Origin: Saccharothrix sp. NRRL B-16348
Lineage (GTDB): Bacteria > Actinomycetota > Actinomycetes > Mycobacteriales > Pseudonocardiaceae
Length of the DNA stretch: 9,974 nucleotides
NCBI RefSeq assembly: GCF_001280085.1
Contig: NZ_LGED01000027.1
Location: 1 to 9,974, forward strand
Direction: 5' to 3'
The notes under the pieces were generated by a model. It ran no database searches, was not told the origin of the DNA, and saw only the letters and a program-made list of their open reading frames with translations. A program made the position numbers and the translations under genes. Shown here one piece after another: positions 1-6,434 of this stretch; within the stretch, counting starts at the first letter, position 1, and every line of letters starts with the position of its first letter.

Positions 1-37
1 ACGGTGGCCCGACGACAACGACACGGTGGTGCGTGTC

Positions 38-65
38 GTCATGCCCGCCGGTCGGCGGGCATGAC
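38..65. terminator. 12-bp perfect inverted repeat, possible terminator
   Basis: The arms GTCATGCCCGCC (38-49) and GGCGGGCATGAC (54-65) are perfectly complementary around the 4-nt loop GGTC. This would make a very stable RNA hairpin on either strand. There is no U-tract after it; actinomycete terminators often lack one, so a terminator role is plausible but not shown. A gene ending just left of the window would fit. Confidence 0.4.
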
Positions 66-213
66 CCTCGTCCTCCTCGGCGACGGATACATCCGCTGTG
101 CGGGCCGGAATGAGGGTCGGGTGCGCGACCATCGTGGTCGGCGGTCCGCGGATCGTCAGGGAGCGGGGGAGTGCGTGGGAGCGGATGCTGGGAGCAAAAT
201 GGGAGCCGTCAGA

Positions 214-243
214 CGCGTTCAACAGTATTAAACCGCATTCAAC
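214..243. repeat. Pair of 10-bp direct repeats near the tRNA remnant
   Basis: CGCGTTCAAC (214-223) and CGCATTCAAC (234-243) differ at one base and are spaced exactly 20 bp start to start, about two helical turns. They lie in a relatively AT-rich stretch about 70 bp left of the tRNA-Val fragment. Arm-type integrase or excisionase sites have this kind of layout, but that role is inferred from position only. The rest of 66-311 shows no convincing gene; the short open frames there have no recognisable domain. Confidence 0.25.
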
Positions 244-311
244 GGCACCCAATAGCGGCATTTTCCCGCGGTAATTACATCCGTGCTGGTAGAGGCATTA
301 TTCCGGCTTCA

Positions 312-353
312 TTCACACCGAAGAGGTCACTGGTTCGATCCCAGTATCGCCCA
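312..353 (+). other. 3' half of tRNA-Val(CAC), probable att scar
   Basis: The segment carries the 3' side of a tRNA. It has the anticodon loop TTCACAC with anticodon CAC, then the descending anticodon stem CGAAG and a short variable loop AGGTC. The T-arm is ACTGG-TTCGATC-CCAGT (329-345), followed by the acceptor 3' strand ATCGCCC (346-352) and discriminator A353. The T-stem pairs perfectly. The 5' half is missing: no GGGCGAT acceptor 5' strand lies 30-80 nt upstream, and 5' of the loop the stem reads CTTCA, so only four of its five bases pair. A bare tRNA 3' end is the typical product of tyrosine-recombinase integration into a tRNA gene. In that geometry the intact tRNA and the element lie to the left. 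CCA is not encoded, as is usual in actinomycetes. Confidence 0.7.
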
Positions 354-370
354 CAGCGTGTTTGTGCAGG

Positions 371-410
371 TCACCGGCCCGTAGACGGATCATCGTCTGC
401 GGGCCGGTGA
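371..410 (+). terminator. Long hairpin downstream of the tRNA-Val fragment
   Basis: TCACCGGCCCGTAGACG (371-387) and CGTCTGCGGGCCGGTGA (394-410) form a 17-bp stem with a single T-G wobble around the loop GATCAT. It is followed by TCGTTTCGG. It begins 18 nt after the tRNA 3' end, where tRNA genes usually terminate, so it is most simply the native terminator of the tRNA-Val locus. That would place ancestral chromosome on its right side. Confidence 0.6.
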
Positions 411-995
411 TCGTTTCGGCGAGCAGTTTGGGAGCAGACCTCCTTTGGGATCTATCGCATTTGTGGTCGGATTCGTCTGTCTCCGGTGATAAAACTGCTG
501 GTCGCGTCCCTGTGGCCTTGATCGACATCCCGAGTGCCGGGGTGACCACCACTTCGTACTGCACCGAAGAGGTCGCGGGTGCGGTTGATTGCCGTTCAGG
601 TCGGTTGAGGGCTGGTGCGATGTCTCGCCGGGCGGGTCGGGTGTTCGCCGCGGGCTGGTCCGCTCCTACCGGGCGCCGGTGCTGTCGCGGGATGGTCTCC
701 GGTGTCACCGGTCGGTGCTCGGGCGGCGGGGGGCGACGCACCAGTGCGGCGATCACTACGTGATCGGTCCGGTCCGGAGGCATGGGCCGGTCCGGCACAC
801 TACGGCGATCCAGTGCCGCAGCGCCGGTAACTGGGCATCCTTCGCCACCGATGACCGGTCGAGCAGAACGGCTGGCCGGGGAGCCGTTCGGTGCTCGGAC
901 GTGGCAGTCGCAGCTCCACGCCACATAGTTATGCCCCTGTGTTCCAAGGTGCACGATCACCCCAGCTCAGCGCCCCAGTGCAGAGTTCTGACACC
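411..995. other. Stretch with no recognisable gene
   Basis: Several overlapping open frames exist on both strands, but none has a recognisable domain, a convincing ribosome binding site or consistent codon bias. The longest, on the minus strand, runs through the tRNA remnant and ends in GDTGIEPVTSSV, a well-known spurious tail produced by reading a tRNA 3' end backwards. The only small structure noted is a 7-bp inverted repeat CGATCAC-TAC-GTGATCG at 750-766, which could be an operator for a dimeric regulator but has no adjacent gene to support it. The stretch may be decayed sequence. Confidence 0.4.
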
Positions 996-1208
996 ACAAA
1001 GGACCTGGCCGTCGAAGTCGTGACACGACCACGCGGATCACAGTTCCACGTCCTACCCCGCCGCCGGGTCGTCGAACGCACCCTGGCCTGGATCACCTCA
1101 CACCGCCGCTGCGCCCGCGACTACGAACGCCTCTCACGCCACCACGAAGCCATGGTCCGCTGGGCCATGATCCGCACCACCACCCGACAACTCACCAGGC
1201 AGAAATAG
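996..1208 (+). pseudogene. IS5-family transposase, C-terminal fragment
   Basis: About 70 residues in one frame, ending at TAG 1206-1208, match the C-terminus of IS5-type DDE transposases. The block VLPRRRVVERTLAW corresponds to the family's LPRRWVVERT.AW, which carries the last catalytic glutamate. It is followed by ITSHRRCARDYERL and MVRWAMI. Intact family members are several hundred residues long, and everything upstream, including the DDE aspartates, is missing. Similarity starts abruptly near 996-999, so this is a 5'-truncated remnant and cannot be active. The W-to-R change in the LPRRW motif also suggests decay. It reads in the opposite direction to the neighbouring transposase remnant. 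Confidence 0.8.
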
Positions 1209-1282
1209 ATCCCAAGCAGCCACTTTAAGAAGGCCGACTAGAAAATCGCCCGGAACCCGACAGCACCTTGTGCCGCTCGTAA

Positions 1283-1750
1283 GTCATCGCTGCAGGTCAA
1301 GGGGCATACTTGTACTCGTTGATGAGGCCGTCGCGGATGCGGGTGCGGTGCAGTCTGTGGGCGTCGAGGTCGTGTATCGCGGCAGGGTGCTGCTGGGCGT
1401 CGGGTGGTAGTTGGTGGCGGCCCTGGTGGGGCCGGGCTTCTCCCAGGATCAGGATGTGGTCGAGGAGTTCGCGTCTGATGGTGCCGATGGCCCGTTCGCA
1501 GTGGGCGTTCATCCTCGGTGCTCGCGGCGCGTTCTTGATCACGTGGAGGTCGTCGGCTTGGAAGACGGTGGCGAACGCGGGTTTGTACTTGTCGTCGCGG
1601 TCACGGAGCAGGAAGCGTAGGGGCGTCATCCGGTGTCCGAGGTCGGCGGTGAGGTTTCTAGCCTGCTGCATGGTCCATGCCTGTGTGGGTGGGCGGTGAC
1701 GCCGGTGATGTGCAGGCGTCGGGTGCCGTGTTCAAGGAACGATGTGGAAG
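1283..1750 (-). pseudogene. IS481/IS3-like (rve) transposase remnant
   Basis: The main open frame (1297-1671) encodes the C-terminal half of a retroviral-integrase-type transposase. It has FLLRDRDDKY (second catalytic Asp region), APRMNAHCERAIGTIRREL (catalytic Glu region) and the family tail GLINEYKYAP. Two defects are visible. First, similarity continues upstream in another frame to about 1745 (EHGTRRLHITGVTAHP), so a base appears lost near 1688. Second, residues GEA are joined directly to RPHQGR near 1435, where relatives carry about 17 more residues containing an HLR...HYN motif, so there is an in-frame deletion. The N-terminal HTH and first catalytic Asp are absent. GTCATCGC just past the stop (1283-1290) resembles the sequence after the related remnant at 7949-7964 and probably marks the element end. 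The right junction near 1750 is approximate. Confidence 0.8.
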
Positions 1751-1780
1751 TAGTACGGCACGGTGTTCGTTGACCTGGGG

Positions 1781-3304
1781 TCACCCCGTCCACAGCCACG
1801 CCTCGGTGGCCAGCTCCTTGACCCGCACCTTCACCGGGCTGAACTGCTCCCGGGGCAGGCCGGGCACACCCTCGGCGACCACGAACTCGTACACGTGCTC
1901 GGACAGGACGACCGCCAGGTCGCGCTCCGGCTGGGCGACCACCTGTTCGCGCAGCGGCGCGCAGTCCAGCAGGCGGCCGGCGACGGTGGCGGCGGCGCCG
2001 CTGAACCCCAGCTCCGACCGGCCGACCGGACCCAGGACGACGGCCATCCGCAACCGCAGCCGGTCCTGCGCTTCGGCGTTGCCGTGGGCGAGTCGGTCGG
2101 CGGTGCGGCGGAGCAGCAGCGGCAGTGCGCGGTGGACGTCGCTCCCTGCTGGCAGGAACGCCAGCAACCCGTCGCCAGTGTCCTGACGGTCGACGGTCGA
2201 CGGCGCGGTTCCGAGGTCGTGGAGCACCGAGTTCACCAGTGCTGCCAGCCGCCTCTGCACCTCAACCCGCTGCCCGGACTCCCGGCCGCCGTAGCCGACC
2301 ACGTCGAGCATGAAGCCCATTCGGATCGCCCGCCCGCCGGGGGCCTCGGCCATCGGCGCGGGCGGGCGCAGCACCCGGACCTCGTCCATTAGCCGCCTGT
2401 CCTCGTCGAGCCGTCGGAGAGCGTGGTCCAGTTGCCGGTCCACCCAGTCCGCCAAGCCGTCGTCGGCCGCTAGCGGCCGGGAGAACACCGCGGTCATGTT
2501 CGTCCGGTCGATCTCGGCGGCCCGACGTAGCCGGCGCAGCGCCGATGTCGCCGCGGTGAGCGCGACGGCTACCGGTTGGCCGGGGTCGGCGCGGCGCACC
2601 TCGTCGTGGACCCGCGCTCGCAGCCGGTCGAGCTCGGGGGTGTCCGCGTGCAGAACGCCGATCGAGTGGCGCAGCCTCGTGGCGTGCATCAGGTAACGGG
2701 CCAGCGGGGGCATCTCGGCGGTGCCCCGGCTCCACGTCCATGCGCTGAGCACCGCGTCGTGCCCGGCGGGTGCCAGGACCACCAGGACGCGGTCGGCGCC
2801 GACGTTGTCGACCGGCTCCAGCAACGCGAGGACGCCTTCCCGGACCTCCGGTGCCGCCCACCGGAAGCGGTCGCGCAGGTGGGCGGGCAGTGCGGCTGTC
2901 ACGGTCTCGTCCACGCCGCTCGGGTGTTTCGCCTGGAACACCCTGGTCGTGCCGAGCAGGTCCGCCGCGTCGCCCACCAGGTCGGTGCAGCGCCGGTCGA
3001 ACGCGATCCACCCGGACCCCGGCGGGCTTTCGGGCGCGGTGAAGGCCAGCGAAAGGTTGAGCACGTCGTGCGAGCGGCGCAGGACGGCCTGGGTGTCCGC
3101 CGCGTCGTCCTGCGCGGCCGCCACCGCGCCGTCCGGGCGGGATGACCGGAGCGAACCGGGCAACGCGGAGGGCAGTTCGGTGTTCGGCACGGGGTGCACC
3201 GCGCCCAGCGCACGGCAACGCGCCCAGATCGCGCGGAGCCCGTCCTCGGCGTCCCCGACCGCCGGCGCGTAGAGGTGGACCACTAATTCCTGGTCAGCCA
3301 GCAC
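1781..3304 (-). CDS. CATRA-like protein with C-terminal nucleotidyl-cyclase-like domain
   Basis: This 507-aa soluble protein has no signal peptide or membrane segment. Residues ~5-200, starting ELVVHLYAPA, resemble the N-terminal region of CATRA (caspase and TPR repeat-associated) conflict-system proteins. Residues ~205-310 are Arg/Leu-rich helices. Residues ~325-480 look like a class III nucleotidyl cyclase: D334 in MLDVVGYGGRE matches the first metal Asp, Q374-DTGDGLLAF with D375/D378 matches the second metal hairpin, and GFSGAAATVAGRL (433-445) matches the G.avN.aaRL helix. In that helix Thr440 sits where catalytic cyclases have Asn. It may therefore bind a nucleotide or act as a sensor rather than make cAMP or cGMP. 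The start is GTG 3304, with GGGAG six nt upstream; a longer frame from 3346 lacks a binding site. It overlaps the preceding gene by 11 nt, so the two are translationally coupled. Family naming is from memory. Confidence 0.8.
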   Translation of the reverse strand: MLADQELVVHLYAPAVGDAEDGLRAIWARCRALGAVHPVPNTELPSALPGSLRSSRPDGAVAAAQDDAADTQAVLRRSHDVLNLSLAFTAPESPPGSGWIAFDRRCTDLVGDAADLLGTTRVFQAKHPSGVDETVTAALPAHLRDRFRWAAPEVREGVLALLEPVDNVGADRVLVVLAPAGHDAVLSAWTWSRGTAEMPPLARYLMHATRLRHSIGVLHADTPELDRLRARVHDEVRRADPGQPVAVALTAATSALRRLRRAAEIDRTNMTAVFSRPLAADDGLADWVDRQLDHALRRLDEDRRLMDEVRVLRPPAPMAEAPGGRAIRMGFMLDVVGYGGRESGQRVEVQRRLAALVNSVLHDLGTAPSTVDRQDTGDGLLAFLPAGSDVHRALPLLLRRTADRLAHGNAEAQDRLRLRMAVVLGPVGRSELGFSGAAATVAGRLLDCAPLREQVVAQPERDLAVVLSEHVYEFVVAEGVPGLPREQFSPVKVRVKELATEAWLWTG

Positions 3305-3656
3305 GCCGGTCTCCCGGCCGGTCCTCCCCGGCCGGCTCCTGCGCACGGTATCGGTCCCCGGTGTCGCCGACCAGGGTTCGCACCAGCTCGTTGGCCAACT
3401 CCAGCACCCGGGCGGGCGGTGGGACCACCGGTTCGTCGCCGATGCGTGTGATCCTGCGGGGAACGGCCAGCTCCAAATCCACTGCCGCCGCGCCGAACGC
3501 GTCGGGGTCCCGGTCGCGCACGGCCTCAGACAGCTCGGCCACCGCTTCGGCGACGGTCGTCCACCGCGCCTCGTCGAGCCGCCACCCCGGCAGGTCCGCC
3601 AACACCGCCACGGCGTCGGCCACCACTGCCGCGCCTAGTTCCGGGTAAGCCGTCAC
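3294..3656 (-). CDS. CATRA-associated small protein
   Basis: This ~120-aa, acidic, all-helical protein has no membrane segment. Its layout fits the small protein that accompanies CATRA systems. It has LPGWRLDEARW, then a helix AVAELSEAVRDRDPDAF, a helix with DLELAVPRRITRIG, and PPPARVLELANELVRTL near the C-terminus. Its biochemical role is unknown; it has been proposed as a sensor or adaptor in these loci. Three in-frame GTG codons lie at 3665, 3662 and 3656. GAGGTGA ends at 3666, so only GTG 3656 has normal spacing (9 nt) and I prefer it. It is first in a two-gene operon with the cyclase-like CATRA gene, overlapping it by 11 nt, and is divergent from the TPR-CHAT gene. The last ~15 residues (EPAGEDRPGDRRAG) are probably disordered. 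Confidence 0.75.
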   Translation of the reverse strand: MTAYPELGAAVVADAVAVLADLPGWRLDEARWTTVAEAVAELSEAVRDRDPDAFGAAAVDLELAVPRRITRIGDEPVVPPPARVLELANELVRTLVGDTGDRYRAQEPAGEDRPGDRRAG

Positions 3657-3840
3657 CGTCACCACTCACCTCGTCGACCCATCTGATTCTGCCCGCACCG
3701 GACCGGCGCCGCAGTATTGCGGTCGCATGTTCCGGTTCGTGCTATTAGATCACCGCTGGACGATCATGCCGACCGCAAAAATCGGCAATCACCTGATGCG
3801 TAATCGACGTGCTCGGAACTCCCAGGGAAGGAATTCGGCG
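3657..3840. promoter_or_regulatory. Divergent intergenic region of the CATRA locus
   Basis: About 180 bp separate the divergent small-protein gene and the TPR-CHAT gene. It must hold both promoters if these are separate units. The segment 3735-3835 is clearly less GC-rich than the flanking genes and is open in the TPR frame. However, its would-be codons include CTA, TTA, GAT, AAA, AAT and CGA, unlike the gene body, so I read it as non-coding leader. TGCTATTAG at about 3741-3749 could be an extended -10 for the plus strand, but I see no good -35. The assignment rests on layout, not on a firm promoter match. Confidence 0.4.
3825..3832 (+). promoter_or_regulatory. Strong ribosome binding site that sets a TTG start
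   Basis: GGGAAGGA ends 8 nt before TTG 3841. None of the upstream in-frame ATG codons (3727, 3766, 3796) has a comparable site. This is the main reason for starting the TPR gene at TTG 3841 rather than at the longer open frame from 3727. Confidence 0.6.
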
Positions 3841-6432
3841 TTGTTGGCTGACGAACCCGTCGCGGACGGCGAAGAGGTCGACTGGCATCTGCTGGAAGTC
3901 CTGTTCGCCCTGGAGACGGAGGACGTACCGGAGGAGACCTTCGACCGGCTGGTCGAGGCGCAGTGGCGGGAGGTGGACGCCCTGCCCCCGGGTACACCCG
4001 AACAGAGGGCGGGGATGCTCCTGCTGGTCGGCCTGCTGTCCGCCGCCGCCCAACGCTTCGCCGACCCCGCTAGGGACTGGGAGGCGGTGGCGGTGGCGCG
4101 GCTGGCCACCCGCGAGCCGGTGGACGAGGAAGAGCGACCGCAGCTGCTGGCGGTGCTGATGACGGCATTGCTGAACTGGTACTCGCGCACCGGGGACGTG
4201 CCCGCGCTGCTGGAATCGATCGAGGCCGGTCGGCTGGGGCTGGCCGCGGACGGTGGCGCGGACCGGTGGGCGCTCCAGGCCAATCTGGGCCACGCCCTTA
4301 CGTTGGCCTTCCGTGAGCGCGGCGACGTGCCGCTGCTGGACGAGGCGATCGGCCTGCTGCGTCTAGCTGTGGCGGGGCGGCCGCAGGACGAGCCGGAATC
4401 GGCCCTGGCGCCGATGCAGCTCGGCATCGCGCTCCACTTGCGGTTCGCCGCTGGCGGTGGTGAGGACCTGCTGACAGAGGCCGTCGCGTCGGTGCGGGGA
4501 GCGGCGGCGGAACCGGCTGCGGACGCCTCGACCGCCAGCGTGGTCCTCACGAACCTGTGCACGATCGCCCGAACCGCGTTCGAGCACTTCGGTGCCGCCG
4601 ACCTGCTGGCCGAGTCGATCCGGGCGGGCCGGACCGCCCTGGCCCTGCTGCCAACCAGCGACTCGAACCGGCACGACGCGGCTGCCGCCCTGGGCACGGC
4701 TCTGCTGGCCAGGTACAAGTCGGGCGGCGACGACGCTGCGCTGCGCCAGGCGCGGTCGCTGCTCCAAGAGGTGTGCGCCACGAGCCGACCGGATCACCCA
4801 GGCCGGGTGGGGTGGCTGACCAACTTCGCCGACTGCCTCCGGACGTGGTTCACCCACACTGGGCACATCGACGTGCTGGTGCAGGCCGGGGAGGTCGCCG
4901 CGGAGGCCGCCCGTTCGGACCTCGCCAACGGACCCGATCGGGCGGTGCTGCTGAGCACTCTCGCCGACGTCCTGCTGTCCGTCCACGTGCACAACCAGGA
5001 TCCGGAGGTGCTCGACGAGGCGGTAAGGCTGCTCCGCGAGGCGGTGCGGGTCACCGCAGGTTCCGCTGCGGCCGCCGTGTACCTCGAAGCGCTGGCCCGC
5101 GCCCTCGACGTGGTGCATACGACGACCGGCGAGCGGGACGCGTTGATCGAGGCGATCGATCTCGCGCACCGGGCCGCCGACGCCGTTGCCGACCACCGCC
5201 CGGCGCGGTCGAGGTACCTGGGCGGCTTGGGGCAGGTGCTCGACACGGGCTACCGCCGGATCGGAGACCTGACCCTTCTGCGGAGAGCGGTCGACGCGTA
5301 CTCGGAGGCGCTGGCTATCACCGGCGCGGATTCGCCCGTGCTCCTGTCGGGGGCGGCAGGCGCGCTGAGCACCCTGGCCGACCGGACCGGTGACGTGGCC
5401 CTCCTCGATCAGGCGGTGGCGCTGTATCGGTCCGCACTGGCGGCGGTGCCCCAGGAGTCGCCGGTTCACGCCGCGTACATGGGCTCCTTGGGAGGGGCAC
5501 TCGAGAAGGTGCACAGGGCCACCGGTGACCGCAGTGCCGAGCGGGAGGCCATCGAGGTCATGCGTACGGCCGTCGCCAAGGGCGACCTTTTGCCGCCGAT
5601 CAGCCGGGCCTCCCTCCTCTATGCGCTTGCCATCATGCTGTCGGACACCGACGAGGCCGATACCGATCCGCTCGTGCTCGACGCGGCGGCGGGGTTCGCC
5701 CGGCGCGCGGTCAACCTGCTGCCTGCGACGGAGGTCCACTCGGCGGCGGCCAGGCACACCCTCGCCGTCGTGCTGCTCGCCAAGCACCGGCTGATCGGCG
5801 ACCCGTCCTCGCTCACCGAGGCTAACCGGCACTTTGTCGCTGCCGCGGAGGTGGCCACCGCGCCCCCGGTCATCACCTTCGGCGCGCGGTGGCGGTCGGC
5901 GTCCACCTCGGCCCTCCTTGGTGCCGACGAGCACGCCGTCAGCCAGGTCGAGCAGGCCGCCGTGTTGCTCCCCGAGATCGCCCCCGAGGCGCTCGCCGAG
6001 GCCGACCGGCTGCACCTGGTCACCTCGACGGCGGGCTTCCCGGCCACCGCGCTCGCCGTCCTGGCGCGAGCGGGACGACCTGAGCGCGCCGCGGAACTGC
6101 TGGAACAGGCCCGCGGCATCCTCCTGACCGACGCGATCACCAGTCGGTCCGGTGTGGACGAGCTGCGCGCGGTCCGGCCCGACTTGGCCGACGAGGTGAC
6201 CCGGCTCCGGTTGGTGCGCACGGCGCTGAACGACCCGGGCGAAGCGCCGCCGGCGGCTCTGCGGAACAGGGAGCTGTGGACGGTCCACTGGGGACGGTTG
6301 CTCCGCGAAGTGCGTGCCCTGCCGGGGTTCGACCGCTTCCTAGTGCCACCCACATACGACGAGCTGCGGGCCGAGGCCACCGAAGGGCCGATCGTCTACG
6401 TGGCCGCCGATGAGGGGGCGGGCTTGCCCTGA
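3841..6432 (+). CDS. TPR-repeat protein, N-terminal part of a TPR-CHAT effector
   Basis: This is a ~863-aa, Ala/Leu-rich protein made of tandem helical repeats. Each ~45-50-aa unit has a G(D/E)..LLDEAI.L.R.A(V/L) helix pair, for example GDVPLLDEAIGLLRLAVAG, PEVLDEAVRLLREAVR and GDVALLDQAVALYRSALA. These are the degenerate TPRs found before CHAT proteases, where they probably sense a partner or trigger. The end, YDELRAEATEGPIVYVAADE (about residues 838-857), is already the first strand of a CHAT domain. The frame then stops at TGA 6430-6432, and the homologous continuation LALIVTRDEPIVVELP is in the -1 frame. The natural product was therefore probably one protein of about 1190 aa. Either a base is missing between 6414 and 6432, or the ribosome shifts or reinitiates there. 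There is no signal peptide. Divergent from the CATRA operon. Confidence 0.85.
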   Translation: MLADEPVADGEEVDWHLLEVLFALETEDVPEETFDRLVEAQWREVDALPPGTPEQRAGMLLLVGLLSAAAQRFADPARDWEAVAVARLATREPVDEEERPQLLAVLMTALLNWYSRTGDVPALLESIEAGRLGLAADGGADRWALQANLGHALTLAFRERGDVPLLDEAIGLLRLAVAGRPQDEPESALAPMQLGIALHLRFAAGGGEDLLTEAVASVRGAAAEPAADASTASVVLTNLCTIARTAFEHFGAADLLAESIRAGRTALALLPTSDSNRHDAAAALGTALLARYKSGGDDAALRQARSLLQEVCATSRPDHPGRVGWLTNFADCLRTWFTHTGHIDVLVQAGEVAAEAARSDLANGPDRAVLLSTLADVLLSVHVHNQDPEVLDEAVRLLREAVRVTAGSAAAAVYLEALARALDVVHTTTGERDALIEAIDLAHRAADAVADHRPARSRYLGGLGQVLDTGYRRIGDLTLLRRAVDAYSEALAITGADSPVLLSGAAGALSTLADRTGDVALLDQAVALYRSALAAVPQESPVHAAYMGSLGGALEKVHRATGDRSAEREAIEVMRTAVAKGDLLPPISRASLLYALAIMLSDTDEADTDPLVLDAAAGFARRAVNLLPATEVHSAAARHTLAVVLLAKHRLIGDPSSLTEANRHFVAAAEVATAPPVITFGARWRSASTSALLGADEHAVSQVEQAAVLLPEIAPEALAEADRLHLVTSTAGFPATALAVLARAGRPERAAELLEQARGILLTDAITSRSGVDELRAVRPDLADEVTRLRLVRTALNDPGEAPPAALRNRELWTVHWGRLLREVRALPGFDRFLVPPTYDELRAEATEGPIVYVAADEGAGLP

Positions 6433-6434
6433 TC

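Noticed and set aside
4..231. 75-aa frame ending GSKMGAVRRVQQY, possible integrase C-terminus
   Set aside because: Integrase genes often end near an att site, but no tyrosine-recombinase motif (R, HxxR, Y) is visible and the composition is that of a chance frame.
313..960. 215-aa minus-strand open frame ending GDTGIEPVTSSV
   Set aside because: The tail is the classic artefact of translating the reverse complement of a tRNA 3' end. The rest has no domain and shows the Arg/Pro bias of a GC-rich shadow frame.
2262..3218. 318-aa minus-strand frame within the CATRA gene
   Set aside because: It is extremely Arg/Pro/Gly-rich, a frame shadow of the CATRA protein, with no ribosome binding site or domain.
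4363..6288. Long (641-aa) minus-strand open frame opposite the TPR gene
   Set aside because: It is Arg/Gly/Gln-rich with no domain and lies exactly antisense to a well-supported TPR coding frame.
6414..6432. Canonical programmed -1 frameshift signal
   Set aside because: The G-rich tract does not allow A-site re-pairing of an X-XXY-YYZ heptamer, and I saw no clear downstream pseudoknot, so I did not annotate one.
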